Assembly: GCA_024699855.1 (NCBI GenBank)
Contig: JAMPIQ010000001.1
Span: 13,516,001 to 13,580,000 of the forward strand
Length of the DNA stretch: 64,000 nucleotides
From: Aphelenchoides besseyi
Lineage: Eukaryota; Nematoda; Chromadorea; Rhabditida; Aphelenchoididae
Direction of reading: 5' to 3'
Part shown: piece by piece, positions 24,363 to 36,159 of the stretch
Numbering within the stretch: position 1 is the first letter of the stretch
How the letters are laid out: each line of letters starts with the position of its first letter
Made by a program: the position numbers and the translations under genes
The notes under the pieces: model-generated
Told to the model about the DNA's origin: nothing
Databases searched by the model: none
The model's input: only the letters and a program-made list of their open reading frames with translations

Positions 24363-26762
24363 AGACCGACTATCGACTACTAGGTCTGCTGAGTTTCTAC
24401 GACCAAAGAACTCTTGAGTTCCTGCGTGGAATTGCATGGACCACACATGGAGAGTTAATGTGAAAGATTTCATGCATGCCGAATCGGGTCTTCGGTAAAC
24501 ATTTCAAACGCCTCACATTAATGTTTTATTTTTCTCCATCTGTGGACTACGGTTTAGAGACTTTTCTAGAACATCGCGTTAATCGCGACAATTCGCACAT
24601 TCACATTTTTTGCACCAACAAATCCTTCTCAACGTGGAATACCTTGCCAAGGTAGGAGGGCTGAAAGGTGTTCATACGAAGTATCAATAACAACTAAATT
24701 TCCACTAAATTTGTACCTTAATTTGCATTCTGAGAAGAGTTATTGATTTTGGCGTGGACCCCTCGCTTAAAATCAATCTACGTCTATGCTTTTCGTTGTG
24801 ATGTTTGCAAAATGTTGTAATCAAATGTACACGCAAATTAGAGCATGTTTTATAGATCTTCCAACAATATTACATTTGATGTCACTTGGATGTTATGCAG
24901 CCGAAATTGATGTCGGATTTGACATATTGCTTTGAGTTGTATGTGGGTTGAACAAAAATATCGATAGATTAACGGGAGTTGTGTCGCGGCAACCAGCGCT
25001 ACTTGTAGAAAATATAGTGAAAGGGATTGTCTTTCACATCTACCTGAAGCAAAAGTTTAAAGAGTTATGAAATTTTGGATGATCAGAAAAACTAGTCGCT
25101 AAACAATCCTTTTTAAAAACAAAAAATGAACTTATTTATAACTTTGACCATACTTTTTTCGCGTAAGTAGCGTCTTATTCTCTTAAACAACGCACACTAA
25201 ACGATATGAATAGGAAGAAACCTGATTAAACCGCAAATTAAAACGAATTTGAGATTGCAAGCCTCACTTCTGATTTAAATTCCGTACCCGAATGTGTTGA
25301 TTAATGTCGCTTGGAAAAACATTTGTCCATCAATTGGCTCCGAAAGAATGAAAGCTTGTGGCGAGCACCTTTGAACGACCTCAACTTTACCTGAAGACGA
25401 GATTTCAGTTTTGTTTGCGTTGATGCTGAAACAAGTTTGCAAGCTTCAGCTCACCGGTTTTTTTCTTTCGTCGTAAAGGAAGTAGGTCTCTAAATAGTCG
25501 CCTCTCAAAATAGTCATTTTGCTAAAGAAATTCCGTTCGAGTCGTCTCTTCTTTTTGCTCGAACAATATGTGACAGCCAACGTTGAGTATATGGCTATTG
25601 CTTATTGTTTTGGACATGTGGAAATGTCACACAGAAAATATATGATGTAGCCTTTAACACCGCAAATCCAATTCGATGTTAGGGTACAACACAGAGTTGA
25701 GATGACGAAGCTTCAAGACGCGCCTAAAATTGAATCGCAAAATAATCAAAAAGCAAACAACAAGTTGCCGTCTTGACCGGTGGACTGCGAAATGCGATGT
25801 TTTTTAAGGTTTTTTTGCCGTTCCAATTTTTGTTCTGAAACAAACAATAAGCTCATTTACAATTTCCGACCAACCTTTTTTGCGCATGTAACGTTTCATT
25901 CCTTTATAGATCCGCATCTAAACGACGTAATCACAAAGTGATTTCGTGACAGCAACGCACTAGATTGCCGAACGCTAATCCATAAAACGAACTTTAGAAG
26001 ACATCTGTGGAACACTTGTAGAGATTGAGCAAATAGTTGAAAAGCAATGAATCAACTTTTATTGCGCAAGAAATGTTGCATTTTTGTAAATGTATTCCGA
26101 ATAAGTGACGCATTTTTCCTTCAAAAAGTCCGTACGCAGCACTCTTCTTACAGAAACAAGTTAGTTGAGTAAAAACGTCAGATATTACCTTCGCTCCACA
26201 TTGCGGATGATTTGAGGCGGAGAAAAATCGTTTGACCAAATTCATGATTAAAAGAATAATTTTTAAAAAAATCACGACTACAGCAAAAAGAAGTGAAAAA
26301 GTGAAAAGTCAAAAAAAGTGTCGACTCTGCGTATTTTATTACGTTAGTGAGTGATCATGTTTTTAAAAAAACGTTCGATTCAAAGCAATGATCGAATATG
26401 TTGATGGATAACTGGATGTATTGAATGATTCAAAATCGCATCAGTCGACTGCCAACTATCGAGTTGGTGCGCTGTAGTTAACAATTACTTGAATTTTGTA
26501 TCAAGCATACTGTTGGTTTATGAATATTCGATTGAGTTGTTTTAAAAGTTTATTGTCTGCATACTCTAATCGAAATCTGAGATCTTTGATTATCGTCTAG
26601 AAAACAGCACAATGAATTTCTTTCTGAACCGGGTGCTAGCGTTCATGTTCGAAGACCTCGTGGCTACAAACTCCTCTACAGCCCATTAACTCACCGACTT
26701 TAGCTTCCGAATTCGTTCGTTGTTCTTATAATCGTTTGAATACATCTCGATGCACGATGTTC
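24363..26762. other. Gene-free, AT-rich region
   Basis: About 2.4 kb with no supportable exon. It lies between two transposon remnants and probably consists of old repeat sequence; a diverged duplicate pair inside it is listed separately. Confidence 0.5.
25080..25990. repeat. Diverged duplicate segment pair
   Basis: The segment at about 25120-25215 (TTATTTATAACTTTGACCAT, then CTTTTTTCGCG, TATTCTC, CTAAACGAT) resembles that at about 25850-25930 (TCATTTACAATTTCCGACCA, CTTTTTTGCGC, CATTCCT, CTAAACGAC) in the same order and orientation. Similarity is about 60-65% by eye, compatible with two copies of an old unknown repeat. Confidence 0.35.
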
Positions 26763-28035
26763 TTAACTAAAACAGCCTGTTGGGTTTTGTTGATCTTGTG
26801 ATGGAACAAATACTTTGACTGAATCCCAAGATTGTGCTCGTGACAAAGCTACATACAATTGGCTATGTTCGAGGACTTGATGTTAAAGGTTCACGCCAAC
26901 TCGTTCAAATGTTTGTCCTTGACTTTTGTTGATTGTCATTGCAAAAGCCAATTTCAACGGAAACTGTTTTCGGTTCAGTTGAAACATTCCACGGTAATCA
27001 ATCATATTGTTGATTCGAGGGATGATTGACGCTCACGTGCATGATGTCCGGTCAGAATTTTGCATTCAACTGAGTGATCGTTCACGGCTACAACTAACAT
27101 TCGAGTTCCATTGCATATAACGTCTTCTTGAGACAAATTTCGAATTAAAATCACAATCGCATTTACCTTCAATTCCAACTTATGAAGAGGTAGAGAACCT
27201 TCTTCGATCATGTTCAAGTACTCCGGCAATAGCAACGTTTGATCAGAACAGTTTTCGGCATCAATAGCAGAGTCTATTAAAAAATACGTTTTTGATTGTC
27301 CATCAACCATTTTGAGAACTTGTTCGTTTGACTCATTCACTCCAACGTGTTTAGAGACCAAAATCGCCGAGTTGCCCATTTCATTGAACTTCTTTTTTTC
27401 TATCAACTCCCCGAAGATCTCTTTCTCCAAGTTTTGCTTGACTAAGCAATGAGACGGTAAGTTGATCAGTTCGTTTGCGTCGTTCAAAGTTCCTTCTCCG
27501 ACTTGTTTGAAGAAATCAGCAAATTGGAGTTCATTTGGTTTCGTTCGCATATTTTTGGTTAACTTCAGTTGCTCAAAGTGTATCCACAAACTTGACGAAC
27601 AAATGGACAAATTGATTGTTTCACTGACTGTGCCGTATTTCAAAATTGGCAGAATCTGTCGAAAGTCGCCTCCAAGAACCATGATTTTACCTCCAAATGG
27701 TAAACCATTTCTCGTCAGTTCTCTGAGTTTTCGATCGGCGATTTCGAGTGCGTATCGTGGAGCCATTGGTGCTTCGTCGCAAATAACGACATCAGCATTT
27801 TACCGGCACGACTTGTTGCTGTCAAGTTCGAATTTGAATCGCGATCAAGTGGCACTCCAAGACCAAATGTTTTGTGGCATGTTCGTCCGTCCGGTAACAA
27901 TAAAGGAGCGATTCTGTGAATGCGCATGTCAGGAACTTCTCTTTGTTTCCGTTGACAAAATGACACAAACTCTTGTAGACGTACGTTTTTCCAGTTCCAC
28001 CCAATCCGTCAACAAAGAAGCATTTCGGCTTTCCG

Positions 28036-28047
28036 TCAATTTGAGGA
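28036..28047 (+). repeat. Target site duplication, left copy
   Basis: TCAATTTGAGGA, repeated exactly at 28521-28532. Removing the LINE fragment plus one copy makes the Helitron helicase frame continuous from DALLNPQI to DGKPKCFFVDG, leading into Walker A. Confidence 0.92.
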
Positions 28048-28520
28048 ACTCAACGGGCGATAGAACGTCGAATGATTGGAGTCCGGCTTCGCGACAAAAA
28101 GCCATCGACTTGGGTAAGGAATCAAACCTAAGTAACGAACATCGCTTCAGCTGCCAGGAAAAGAAAATGGAAATTCGCTGGTCGCCTCTTCCGATCGATC
28201 GACGGCAGATGGTCACAACAACTCACTTTGTGGATTTCTAGTACAAAACGCGTTGCTGGAGATGGACGGCCGAAAACTCGCTGGGAAGACGACGTCCGAA
28301 GACACGTGGGCCAGAAGTACATGGTTCCGCACAAATCCCAATGGACAGAAGCGGCAAAAGACGAGCAACGTTGGAAGAAGCTCGGAAAAACATTTGCGAT
28401 TCCGCGGCCGCAAAAATCGAAGAGACGACAACAATCGTGAGGTCACCAACACGGAACTTTATTCGATCACTTAATGTTCACTGTTTATCCGTTGATTTTG
28501 GAAATAAATTGAAATTGAAA
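28048..28520 (+). mobile_element. 5'-truncated RTE-like non-LTR retrotransposon fragment
   Basis: A 473-bp insertion in the Helitron, in the opposite orientation. Its plus-strand frame encodes the C-terminal end of an RTE-type endonuclease/reverse transcriptase: QRAIERRMIGVRLRDKK, then (after one stop) KRKWKFAGRLFRS, IDGRWSQQLTLW, GRPKTRWEDDVRRHVG, and EQRWKKLGKTF, ending near 28440. The 3' end has a short TTGAAA-type repeat tail (AAATTGAAATTGAAATC near 28505), typical of RTE elements. It is bounded by 12-bp direct repeats (28036-28047 and 28521-28532). Confidence 0.9.
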
Positions 28521-28532
28521 TCAATTTGAGGA
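28521..28532 (+). repeat. Target site duplication, right copy
   Basis: Exact second copy of TCAATTTGAGGA flanking the LINE insertion. Confidence 0.92.
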
Positions 28533-29397
28533 TTCAGAAGAGCGTCCAGAACTTTGTCAACAACAACTTTCTGTTCGGCGTTCAACGTTTCGTACAATTC
28601 TTTTGCGGCTTCCAACTCCTGGTCGTGACCGATTGTGTCGTCGATTTCATCAATGTCCTCAACTGCATCCATTGATGGGAAGTCTTTGATCGACTTGTTT
28701 TGACGTTGAAGAAGCGTATCGATTTGTTTGTATGCTCGTGCGATCGCTTTGGATTTGTCTTTCAAGTGTCGGTTGAAATCATCGTTCAAATCGTCTTTGA
28801 ACATCTCCCACAACGTTTTTGAATCTGCCTGGTTACAGTGAATGAGAATGTTGACAAAGAGAGTTCGCAGTTTTTTGGGCATCAACACTTTAATTGCTTC
28901 TTTCATAAACTTAACGTACTCCTCATCATCGTCAATCAAACCCAAAACCAAACACGCTTCTCCATTGTTCTGGTATTCAATTCCGTTGACTGTTCGCAGT
29001 TCTTTGAAACTCTTTGCTACCTTTACGTGTTGAAGAAGTAGACGCAAATGCCACAAATCTTCTTTTCCGATACCTTGTTCGAACAAAGGCTCAGCCGATT
29101 TGTCCCAAACAATCAAGTCGAAAGAAGCACCCTCTAGATAATGAAGCATTTTGTTGAGGCAAAGTTGATGAGGACCAACGAGATTAATGTTCGAAATTCC
29201 GTGTACACAAGCAACGATCTCATCGATGACACTTCCTTTCGAAACAGCGTTGAAAAGTGAAGCGTTTGAGAGAGGAAAAGACATTTCGAGCCCGAAAACA
29301 GACGAACTGTGATTGAAACACCAAGTGATCGCTCTTTTATACTCCATTCTTAATTCTTATGCAAATTTATGCTTTTATGCGAAAATTTGCCAATTAT

Positions 29398-29900
29398 TTA
29401 CGAATTTGAGTTGCCAATAATAATCGGCGTCTTCTTCTTGTCGGTGTGAAAGCGAATTCTATCTTTGACGATGTCCATCAGATTCCATTCCAAGTTTGCA
29501 GATCCAACGAAAACAAATAAGACTTGTCTTCTGAATCTGAGAAAACGGCAAAAAACAGTTTTTTCAAGACAAACAATCTTGGACCGGTCTGAAAACCAAA
29601 CTCTAATTGTGAAACTAAGCGAAACTAACCATGGAACCCAACCTCTGATATTCCCAATTCTTTCCAGTTGATTGCTGGTTTTCGAATTTTCTCGCTAGTC
29701 GTTGCAGATACTTTAATCAAATCAAGAGAATTCATTTCAGTTTTCTCCGACCTTCGGGTTCTTAATTCGTAAATGAAACCGTCCAAATGAGCAAAAAAGT
29801 ATGTTGCCTGTGATAAGTCCACGAGTTGCTCATTTGGGGTTGATTATCGGTTTCGATTAAAATCTTCGCGTATCCTTCTTTATTCTAATCTCTTGTTGAA
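29398..29900 (-). pseudogene. Decayed paralogous fragment of the 21.2-22.6 kb gene
   Basis: Minus-strand frames align with the unrecognised gene at 21.2-22.6 kb. DGFIYELRTRRSEKT...DLIKVS...KIRKPAINW matches its DGFLYGLTYQNRSKT...DVVKIS...HVRKPTKNY, and PRLFVLKKLFFAVFSDSED matches PRVVLQHHCLRLSIVDSKSE. A 40-bp GT-AG intron-like gap lies at the equivalent place. Frameshifts and a stop after LQTWNGI show it is not functional. It starts only about 50 bp upstream of the Helitron frame and has the same orientation, so capture by the Helitron is possible. The extent upstream of 29900 is uncertain. Confidence 0.6.
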
Positions 29901-30067
29901 GCAAAAAAAGCCGTCTTTCAAGTTTAGAGAAGGCGTGTTGAAGTACGCAATCAGCTTCATAATCAAATCCCGGCTTATCCAACGCTTATTGCACAACATT
30001 TGTAATTGATAGTTCAAAATCAACGATTTCTATCGATCGAAACAACCCAATGACTTCTACTGTAGTA

Positions 30068-31614
30068 CAGGGTGTCTCAGTGAAAAAGAACGTTTTGAAA
30101 TCGAAATATCTTTTCAGAGTTGGCGAATTTTTATACGGTTTTTTTGTATCAGGTAGCTCGCGATTGAAATTTCTGATAGAAGTAACTTTCACTTCTTCAA
30201 TTTACTGCAAAGATTACAAAAATGGCAATCTTCCGAAATTTTCCCCTTTTTTTGTGTGGTTAGTTCGAAATTTTTGGAACTCAATTTTGGCGCTTAGAAA
30301 AACAAAAGCTTTTTATTGGATTTCAGGTGCCAACCGTTGTTTTCAAAACGTTTTCAAGACGATTTTTGTATTCATCAATTGCTCGATCAATCATCGCTTG
30401 ATCCAAATTCCGAAACTCATTTTCTATTCTTTCTTGCAATTGATCCAAACTTGCGGGCTTTGTTTGATAAACCCGGTCCTTCACATAACCTCATAGCCAA
30501 AAATCACAAGGTGCGAGATCAGAACTATAGGGCGGCCAAGCAAGTGGAGCGGGAATTTGAACCGAACCACGGCCCATCTATCTGCCTTCGAAGTGCTCAT
30601 CGAGCCACCTTCGAACATTAAGTGCCCAATGTGGCGGAGCGCCATCTTGCATGGAAACAAGTTGTTTGAAGGATGGCCACGTTTCCAAGACTGGAAGAAT
30701 TTTGTTGTTGAGGAGTGCAAGGTATAAAGTGCCGGTGATGCTCGTCCTTGTGAAAAAACGTCCGACAATACCTTTCTTTCCAATATCTGCCCAAACCGTT
30801 ACTCTCGGTGAGTGGAGTAGGTATTCGCAAAATCTTGAGTGAAAAGCATGAGTGAATAAAAAAGTGCGTTCTCACCAGTGAGGATTTGATTCGCTTCAAT
30901 ACCTGAAGATCTGATGGTTCATGCGGCCGTTGATTTCAAAATGTGCTTCGTCCGAAAAACAAGGTGTGTTAAGAACTCAGGATTGGAGTTAATCAAGTTG
31001 AGAAAGTGAGTGGCATGTGCGATTCTTGCTTGCGCATTTTGTGCAGTAAGTGCGTGTGTTGCCTGCAGTTTGTATGCCTTGAAGCCAAGCTCCTTAAGAT
31101 AGAATGATTAGTTGAGCAACAAACTAAGAATCAAAACCTTTAAAACATGGTGCACAGATGCTTTCGATGGCATTCGCTCGCGTGATGCAACTTTTCGAAC
31201 AGATTCATTTGGTTATTTTGAATAATCACTTTAACTCTTTGGACAACTGCTTCAGTTCTTGACGTTCTAAAAAGAATAACAAAAATAACAACATTCTTCC
31301 AACCTTTTTGATCCTCCTCGAATTTGTTCGTGTTGACCTTTTTCTTCATATTCAGACACCCATCGTTGAAAACTATTGCGACTGGGAACTGCAGCCTTGG
31401 ATGATTCGCCAAAATGACGTCGAAATTGCCGTTGAACAGTCGTTGGACTACGGGTTTCAGCAAAACGAAAAACACAGAATGCTTTATGTTCATTAGACCA
31501 TTTCATTTCGAAAATTTCGAACTAACCGCACAAAAAAAATGAAGGGAAAAATGAGAAATTTCGGAAAATGGCCATTTTTGTGGTCTTCGTAGTAAATTGA
31601 AGAAGTGAAAGTTA
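30068..31614 (-). mobile_element. mariner/IS630-type transposon, copy 2 (right end lost)
   Basis: The left end starts CAGGGTGTCTCAG at 30068, as in copy 1. The left inverted repeat (through about 30275) pairs with 31500-31614 (GGTTAGTTCGAAATTTT and GTAACTTTCACTTCTTCAAT blocks), but the outermost ~140 bp of the right end are missing, so it is truncated and immobile. The sequence differs enough from copy 1 to be a separate family member. Confidence 0.82.
30400..31506 (-). pseudogene. mariner-type transposase of copy 2, decayed
   Basis: The minus-strand frame 31267-31506 gives the N-terminal HTH (MKWSNEHKAFCVFRFAETRS, then VQRQFRRHFGESSKAAVPSR). Later frames give the catalytic blocks: an IGKKGIVG stretch, LLNNKILPVLETWPSFKQLV, QDGAPPHW (second Asp), RRWLDEHFEG and AWPPYSSDLAPCDFW (third Asp), then a C-terminal helix ending at about 30330-30400. 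I again count 41 residues between the second and third catalytic Asp. Several frameshifts and stops are present. Confidence 0.8.
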
Positions 31615-31848
31615 TCGTTACCGACGCTCTTGGAGTCCCAAAGGGCGACAACCGCTGGTTACTATTTAATCTTTTAGCTTTTTGCTCATTACAGCTTTTT
31701 CTTGATTTCAGTTCCTACACATTCTCACGCATAAGAAGTGTTTGAACACAAGTCATTAAACTGAATTTCAGCTATGATTGTAAGTTTATTCAAAACAACA
31801 AAAATGGCACCCGTCAAATACCCGTGAGAAATAACAAAAGACAATTGA

Positions 31849-34409
31849 TCAACTTTCATCGTCGGAAACTTGAGATTCACTTGAAGAGCTCGGTACTTCC
31901 ATCAGTGGATAGCGTTCAGCTAATTGAGGTGGTGGAAGATCGACAACGGCCGCCGCTTCACAAAGCACACGATTGTTAATCGAACCGGTAACAATACCCG
32001 TATCATATTGTCCTATTGAATTCAATGCACCGTTCGGCAAATTCTCGTCTTCGTCGTCTGCCGGTTGAATCAAATCGTAACGTTGAGTCAAATCGGCCAT
32101 TTCCTCTTCGGTTCGACCGTGTCGTTCAGGTAGATTTGGATCGGCCAACTGGTTTCCAGTGAATGGATTCACTCCACCAATTGCTTGACCATCAGTTGCA
32201 AAACGATCAGCCAAATAGTTGGGATTGGAGTTGCGAAAACGAACAAAGAGCTCGATTGCTTCATTGAGTTGTAAGTGTTCGGCTGAGATGTCAAGAACTG
32301 AAGATCGATCTGCATCAACACCGTGCAAATGACCGACAAGACGTGGCAACTCTCCTGGAACTTCATAACAACGACATCCGACCAATGGAAAGAACTCGGC
32401 AACGGCTGTGGGTGAACTGTAGTTGAAGCGAAGAATGACAAACTTGCGCAATGCTTCAGCAGCCGAAACCCGTGGAGTTGAAGGTAAATGACCGTTTTGT
32501 GTTGAGGATGAGATCGAATTTGCAGTTGAAGTTCCGTTTCGATGCTGACGGTTCGAGAGATCTTGAGCAAAAGTTGGTATAGCATTTAAGATCGTTGTAA
32601 TCTTCTAAACATAAATATTAAACAAAAACTGGAATTTGAGCATACCGAAACAACCAGTCGTAGTGCTGCATTAAAAAGATCCGGAAATGGTCGTTGCTCG
32701 ATCATTCGCTCTCCTTCCATTACTCTTTTGGAACCATCAGAAAAAACGATCAAAATGAAGTCAACACTTGTCAGACGATTCAACAACCAATTCGTTGCTC
32801 TGACTGATGGATCAACCAAATCCAATTGATCCACGTGAACTCGGGCACTTGCATTCACGGCCAAGAAATATGCCAATTGTAAACTGAAATTAACGAATAA
32901 AAAAACTCACTGAGCACAAACATACCAACATTCACTGTGTTGCTGACAATCGTCGGTGTAAAGGAGTAGAACGCGTGGTTGAGCAGTGAGCTCGAAGTTC
33001 TGCGGTGGTCTTCGACGAATTAATTGAGGTCGAACAAACCGCTGATATATCACCACAGCAAATAGCGCGACTCCAATGATACTGAAAACGACCAAAAGAA
33101 CAATTCCGCTGACCAAACCCAAATGCGTTAACGTATTCTGTCGTTTCCATTCACTTGTGTGTTTGTCTACAGGAATCGTGAAGTTCAAGGAAGTATGCTA
33201 AACAACAATGAATACAATTCAAAGGCTATGAAGTAGCTTACCGGGCAAACAACGCAACGATGTTCAGTTGAAGCAGCAAATCGGGAATTCTCGGCATCTT
33301 CTTTGTGTTCACCGTTCGAATTGCAAATCAAACGACAGTGTGCAGATTGGACGTACGCATAGATCAAGTAGGAACCCGCATCCAAATCTGTCCATTTGAA
33401 ACCGGTGCGTGGTAGTCGCACAGTTTCTTCTTTGATGAACTGCGCAGTTCCATCGACGTTGTTTTGACGAAACAATGCAAATCGAACTTCGAGAATACGT
33501 GATCGTGACGGTGGTTCTTCGATTCGTACCCAAACACCATCGTTCGGATGTGTTTCAACAAAAACGAACGGAGACCAACCGCTATAGTCGGAATGACCAT
33601 CAGCTTGCAAACCACCATGAACACTCAATCGTCCTTTATCGTGGGTTCCATTCAAATACTCGGCAATTGTCGGATCATAAACGTTTTCATGGGGCATCGT
33701 AGCGAACATGGCGGCCGTACAATGAATTGGCTCGACAATTATGTCAATTCGATATTGCGAATAACCAAACACTTTGAAACACAAAACATCTGCTCTAAAA
33801 GGCACCTATAAAAACAAAGCAATAGTAATAATTGGATTGTTGACTAACTGCTTGAACTGTCAAATTCGTTGAACTGTCGATTCGAACACCACGACATGGC
33901 AATAAAATGGATGGATCATTACAATACTTGTCCTCGGCATCATTTGCGTGAACACAACGATAAAGAAACCAAATCTCAGTTGCGGGTTCGTGAACAACCG
34001 TTGACATATTCAAACGTATATATGGCAATCTGAACGATGTAAAACAACAAATCCAAAGACACAAACCGATTGAATGGCAAAATCGACTCCGTGTAGAGTG
34101 ACATTGTTATCTCACTTTCGTCGCATTGTCGATACGACTGCCAATTCGAGTTCATGTCCATTTTACACGTACTCGAATTACCCACATACTAAATCGACTT
34201 ATCAAAATACAAGAACCGCAACGAACCTCAAAATCTACAGTCTCATTTGTTGTTTGATTTGTTGAACCCAATTGAACGTAATGATCACAAGTGTTATGTC
34301 GTGCCGGACCCAAAACCGCGAAGACAGACGGCAGTAAGGCGTTGGACATTAGCAGGACGGTTGTTATCAATCCGCTCATCCAAAAATAAATATGTCCACA
34401 ATCTGACAT
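31849..34409 (-). CDS. ilcr: IL-17 receptor-like protein with SEFIR domain
   Basis: Seven exons join in frame: 34227-34409, 34067-34188, 33849-34029, 33242-33805, 32926-33197, 32646-32883, 31849-32604; 771 residues. A signal sequence (to about residue 31) precedes a ~345-residue ectodomain rich in Cys and N-glycosylation sites. A single transmembrane helix (about 376-401, LGLVSGIVLLVVFSIIGVAL) is followed by a basic stop-transfer RRR. The cytoplasmic part begins with a SEFIR domain (PRVLLLYTDDCQQHSECCLQ, AVNASARVHVDQLDL, VDFILIVFSDGSK), the TIR-related domain through which IL-17 receptors bind the adaptor Act1. In C. elegans, ILCR-1/ILCR-2 with actl-1 tune sensory neurons and immunity. Which of the two this is cannot be decided here. 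The tail is acidic and serine-rich. TTTATT near 31787 is the polyadenylation hexamer. Confidence 0.88.
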
Positions 34410-34555
34410 CTCGATTCATGTGTCGACAGAAGAACTAGACTGAACTAGCCGGTTAACGGACTTTACAATGGAAACAAATTGATGAATGTGAAATAAGTTT
34501 AAGATGAAAAACAAAACAACGTAAAAGTTCAAATCGAAGACAACAATCCTAATAG
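34410..34555. other. 5' flank of the IL-17 receptor-like gene
   Basis: Short promoter-side region; no specific element recognised. Confidence 0.4.
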
Positions 34556-34689
34556 TTATACTTGAGTGGCCTCAACTGGTGTGTCTTCCGGCTTTGCTTC
34601 TGTTTCGACGGTTTGACTCGAAGCGGCATCCCGATTTTCACGTGCACGTATGAACGTCTTTGGATGAATTGGTAGAAGACCGGCAAGAC
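34556..34689 (-). CDS. Probable terminal exon of an unresolved gene
   Basis: Minus strand. An acceptor (TTTTAAG) at 34690-34691 opens a frame reading LAGLLPIHPKTFIRAREN and then a hydrophilic, Thr/Glu-rich tail ending VEATQV and a stop at 34556-34558. The bias and the tidy end look like coding sequence, but I could not find matching upstream exons between 34.7 and 36.1 kb. Family not recognised. It may also be chance. Confidence 0.3.
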
Positions 34690-36159
34690 CTTAAAATAAG
34701 AACTTAGATTGCGTCTTTTTGCTTTTAAAGATCTAAACATGATTTTGATAAATGTCAGTTAGATTCCTTGAATAAGATGGCTGTGTAGTTTTGAATCGTG
34801 CTCAGACACGAGATAAGACGTTTAAGGAAATACGGTAATCGGCTAAAAACTAAGCATTGGGATTGTGCATTCTGAATAGTGGATCGTAAAGTGCTTAAAC
34901 GAGACAACGAAAACATCGAATCGCGTGCTTGTCGGGTATCAGAAGTGAAAAGCAGCTGCTTCAGTTTAAGCAGATTTCTGTGAGAACGAAAAACAGCAGA
35001 GATTACGAATAAAAAAGCACTGACATTACCCAAAGATCACTCAAACTAATTTAAGATTTCCAGACAGAGATTTCAGTTAAAACAACAGTCGAAGATTACG
35101 CTGATGGAAAGAGGTTTTGTAGCCAAAAAGGTTCGTAAACAGTTTTTGTTTGAATAGTCGTGACCTTAATTTCATTAAAATATCGTATACAAACCGCCGT
35201 CTCGCAAACTTTTGCTTGAAAAGTCGAACGAAAGTTTGTCGGAGAGCTCAAAGTTCGAAGACAAACGGCCGAAATGGCCGAGTTAGAGCCAACAAAAAAA
35301 AACATCAATTCCAACATCTCGAAACAAACTTCCCAGATACAATGGTCGTTCGTTTTGAGCGGCAGACATTTTTGGTCCACAAGTCAGAAAAAAACTCGCT
35401 TTGCAATGTTCCCAACATTCAAAAATGAAAACGTTTGTGGAGTTTGCACCTTCAAACAACAATACGTGAATATGTGGGCGGAGTCGTTGATTAAAATTCT
35501 CCAGTTTTCCCTCCCGAATGTCAATCAGAAGCAAAAATACGTAAGAGAGAAAACAACCGCAAACGTTACGCTTGTTAGTCGCCTGTTTCCGATGAGCAGA
35601 AACACGGTCGAAGGCGAAACCCCAACACAACAAAAAGCTTTCTTTTCCCCTCCGGACATGCGACCTGCAAAACCCAACCCACGAACGGGACTACGAAAAG
35701 GGTGGAGAGATGGAACGCGAGAGAGAGCGCTCCGTGAATACTCTCGAGCTCGTGGGTCGCGATCGCAGAGACCGCGAAATGCGCCACAAATTGCACACCC
35801 ACAAACGGTGTGTTGGTGAAATGATGTTAAAGTGCTAAAGAAGCGTAAAATTAGAACAATCCGGCAGGCTCGTCGTTTACGTGTTCCCGAAATTGGCGTC
35901 GCGAGCATAGTCGAGAAGTGTGTTTTTCTCACACAGACCAGCTCCTTCCTTCCAACCACCGAATATGTCACTGGAGAACTCAAGGGTTCAAGAAACAAGT
36001 GCAAAATTGTTTTTGCAATTGACAAGATTAAGAAACGGCCATAAACAATTTCAACAGCGCGGATTAATCGACTGCTCGTTCAGCTGTGGAGCTCACTGGT
36101 GCACGAAAAATTTGTTGATACCAAAGTGAACTAAAAGAATCTACAACAAACCTAATAAC
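34690..36159. other. Region without secure genes
   Basis: Open frames are present but none shows a family motif or a consistent set of splice sites. A GAGA-rich stretch (about 35700-35760, with GAGAGAGAGCGCTC and CTCTCGAGCTCGTGGG) may be promoter sequence. Confidence 0.4.

Larger units (their letters stand above)
26763..29347 (-). pseudogene. Helitron Rep/helicase, helicase part, disrupted
   Basis: Minus-strand frames spell the C-terminal half of a Helitron RepHel protein. The 28478-29347 frame includes LRLLLQHVKVAKSFKELRTV, LGLIDDDEEYVKFM, MPKKLRTLFVNILIHCN, LWEMFKDDLND and LNAEQKVVVDKVLDALLNPQ. After an inserted LINE fragment the frame resumes with the Walker A motif (GGTGKTYVYKSL), CDEAPMAPRYALE (Walker B region), LGGDFRQILPI, TKNMRT, then [20 protein letters not shown] and QLYVALSRAQSWDSV. 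Frameshifts occur near 27795 and 27010, so the gene is dead even ignoring the insertion. The Rep (HUH) domain is not seen. I did not find the terminal hairpin/CTRR end. Confidence 0.9.

Noticed and set aside
27462..28241. 259-codon plus-strand frame
   Set aside because: Antisense shadow of the Helitron helicase merging into the LINE insertion; not a gene of its own.
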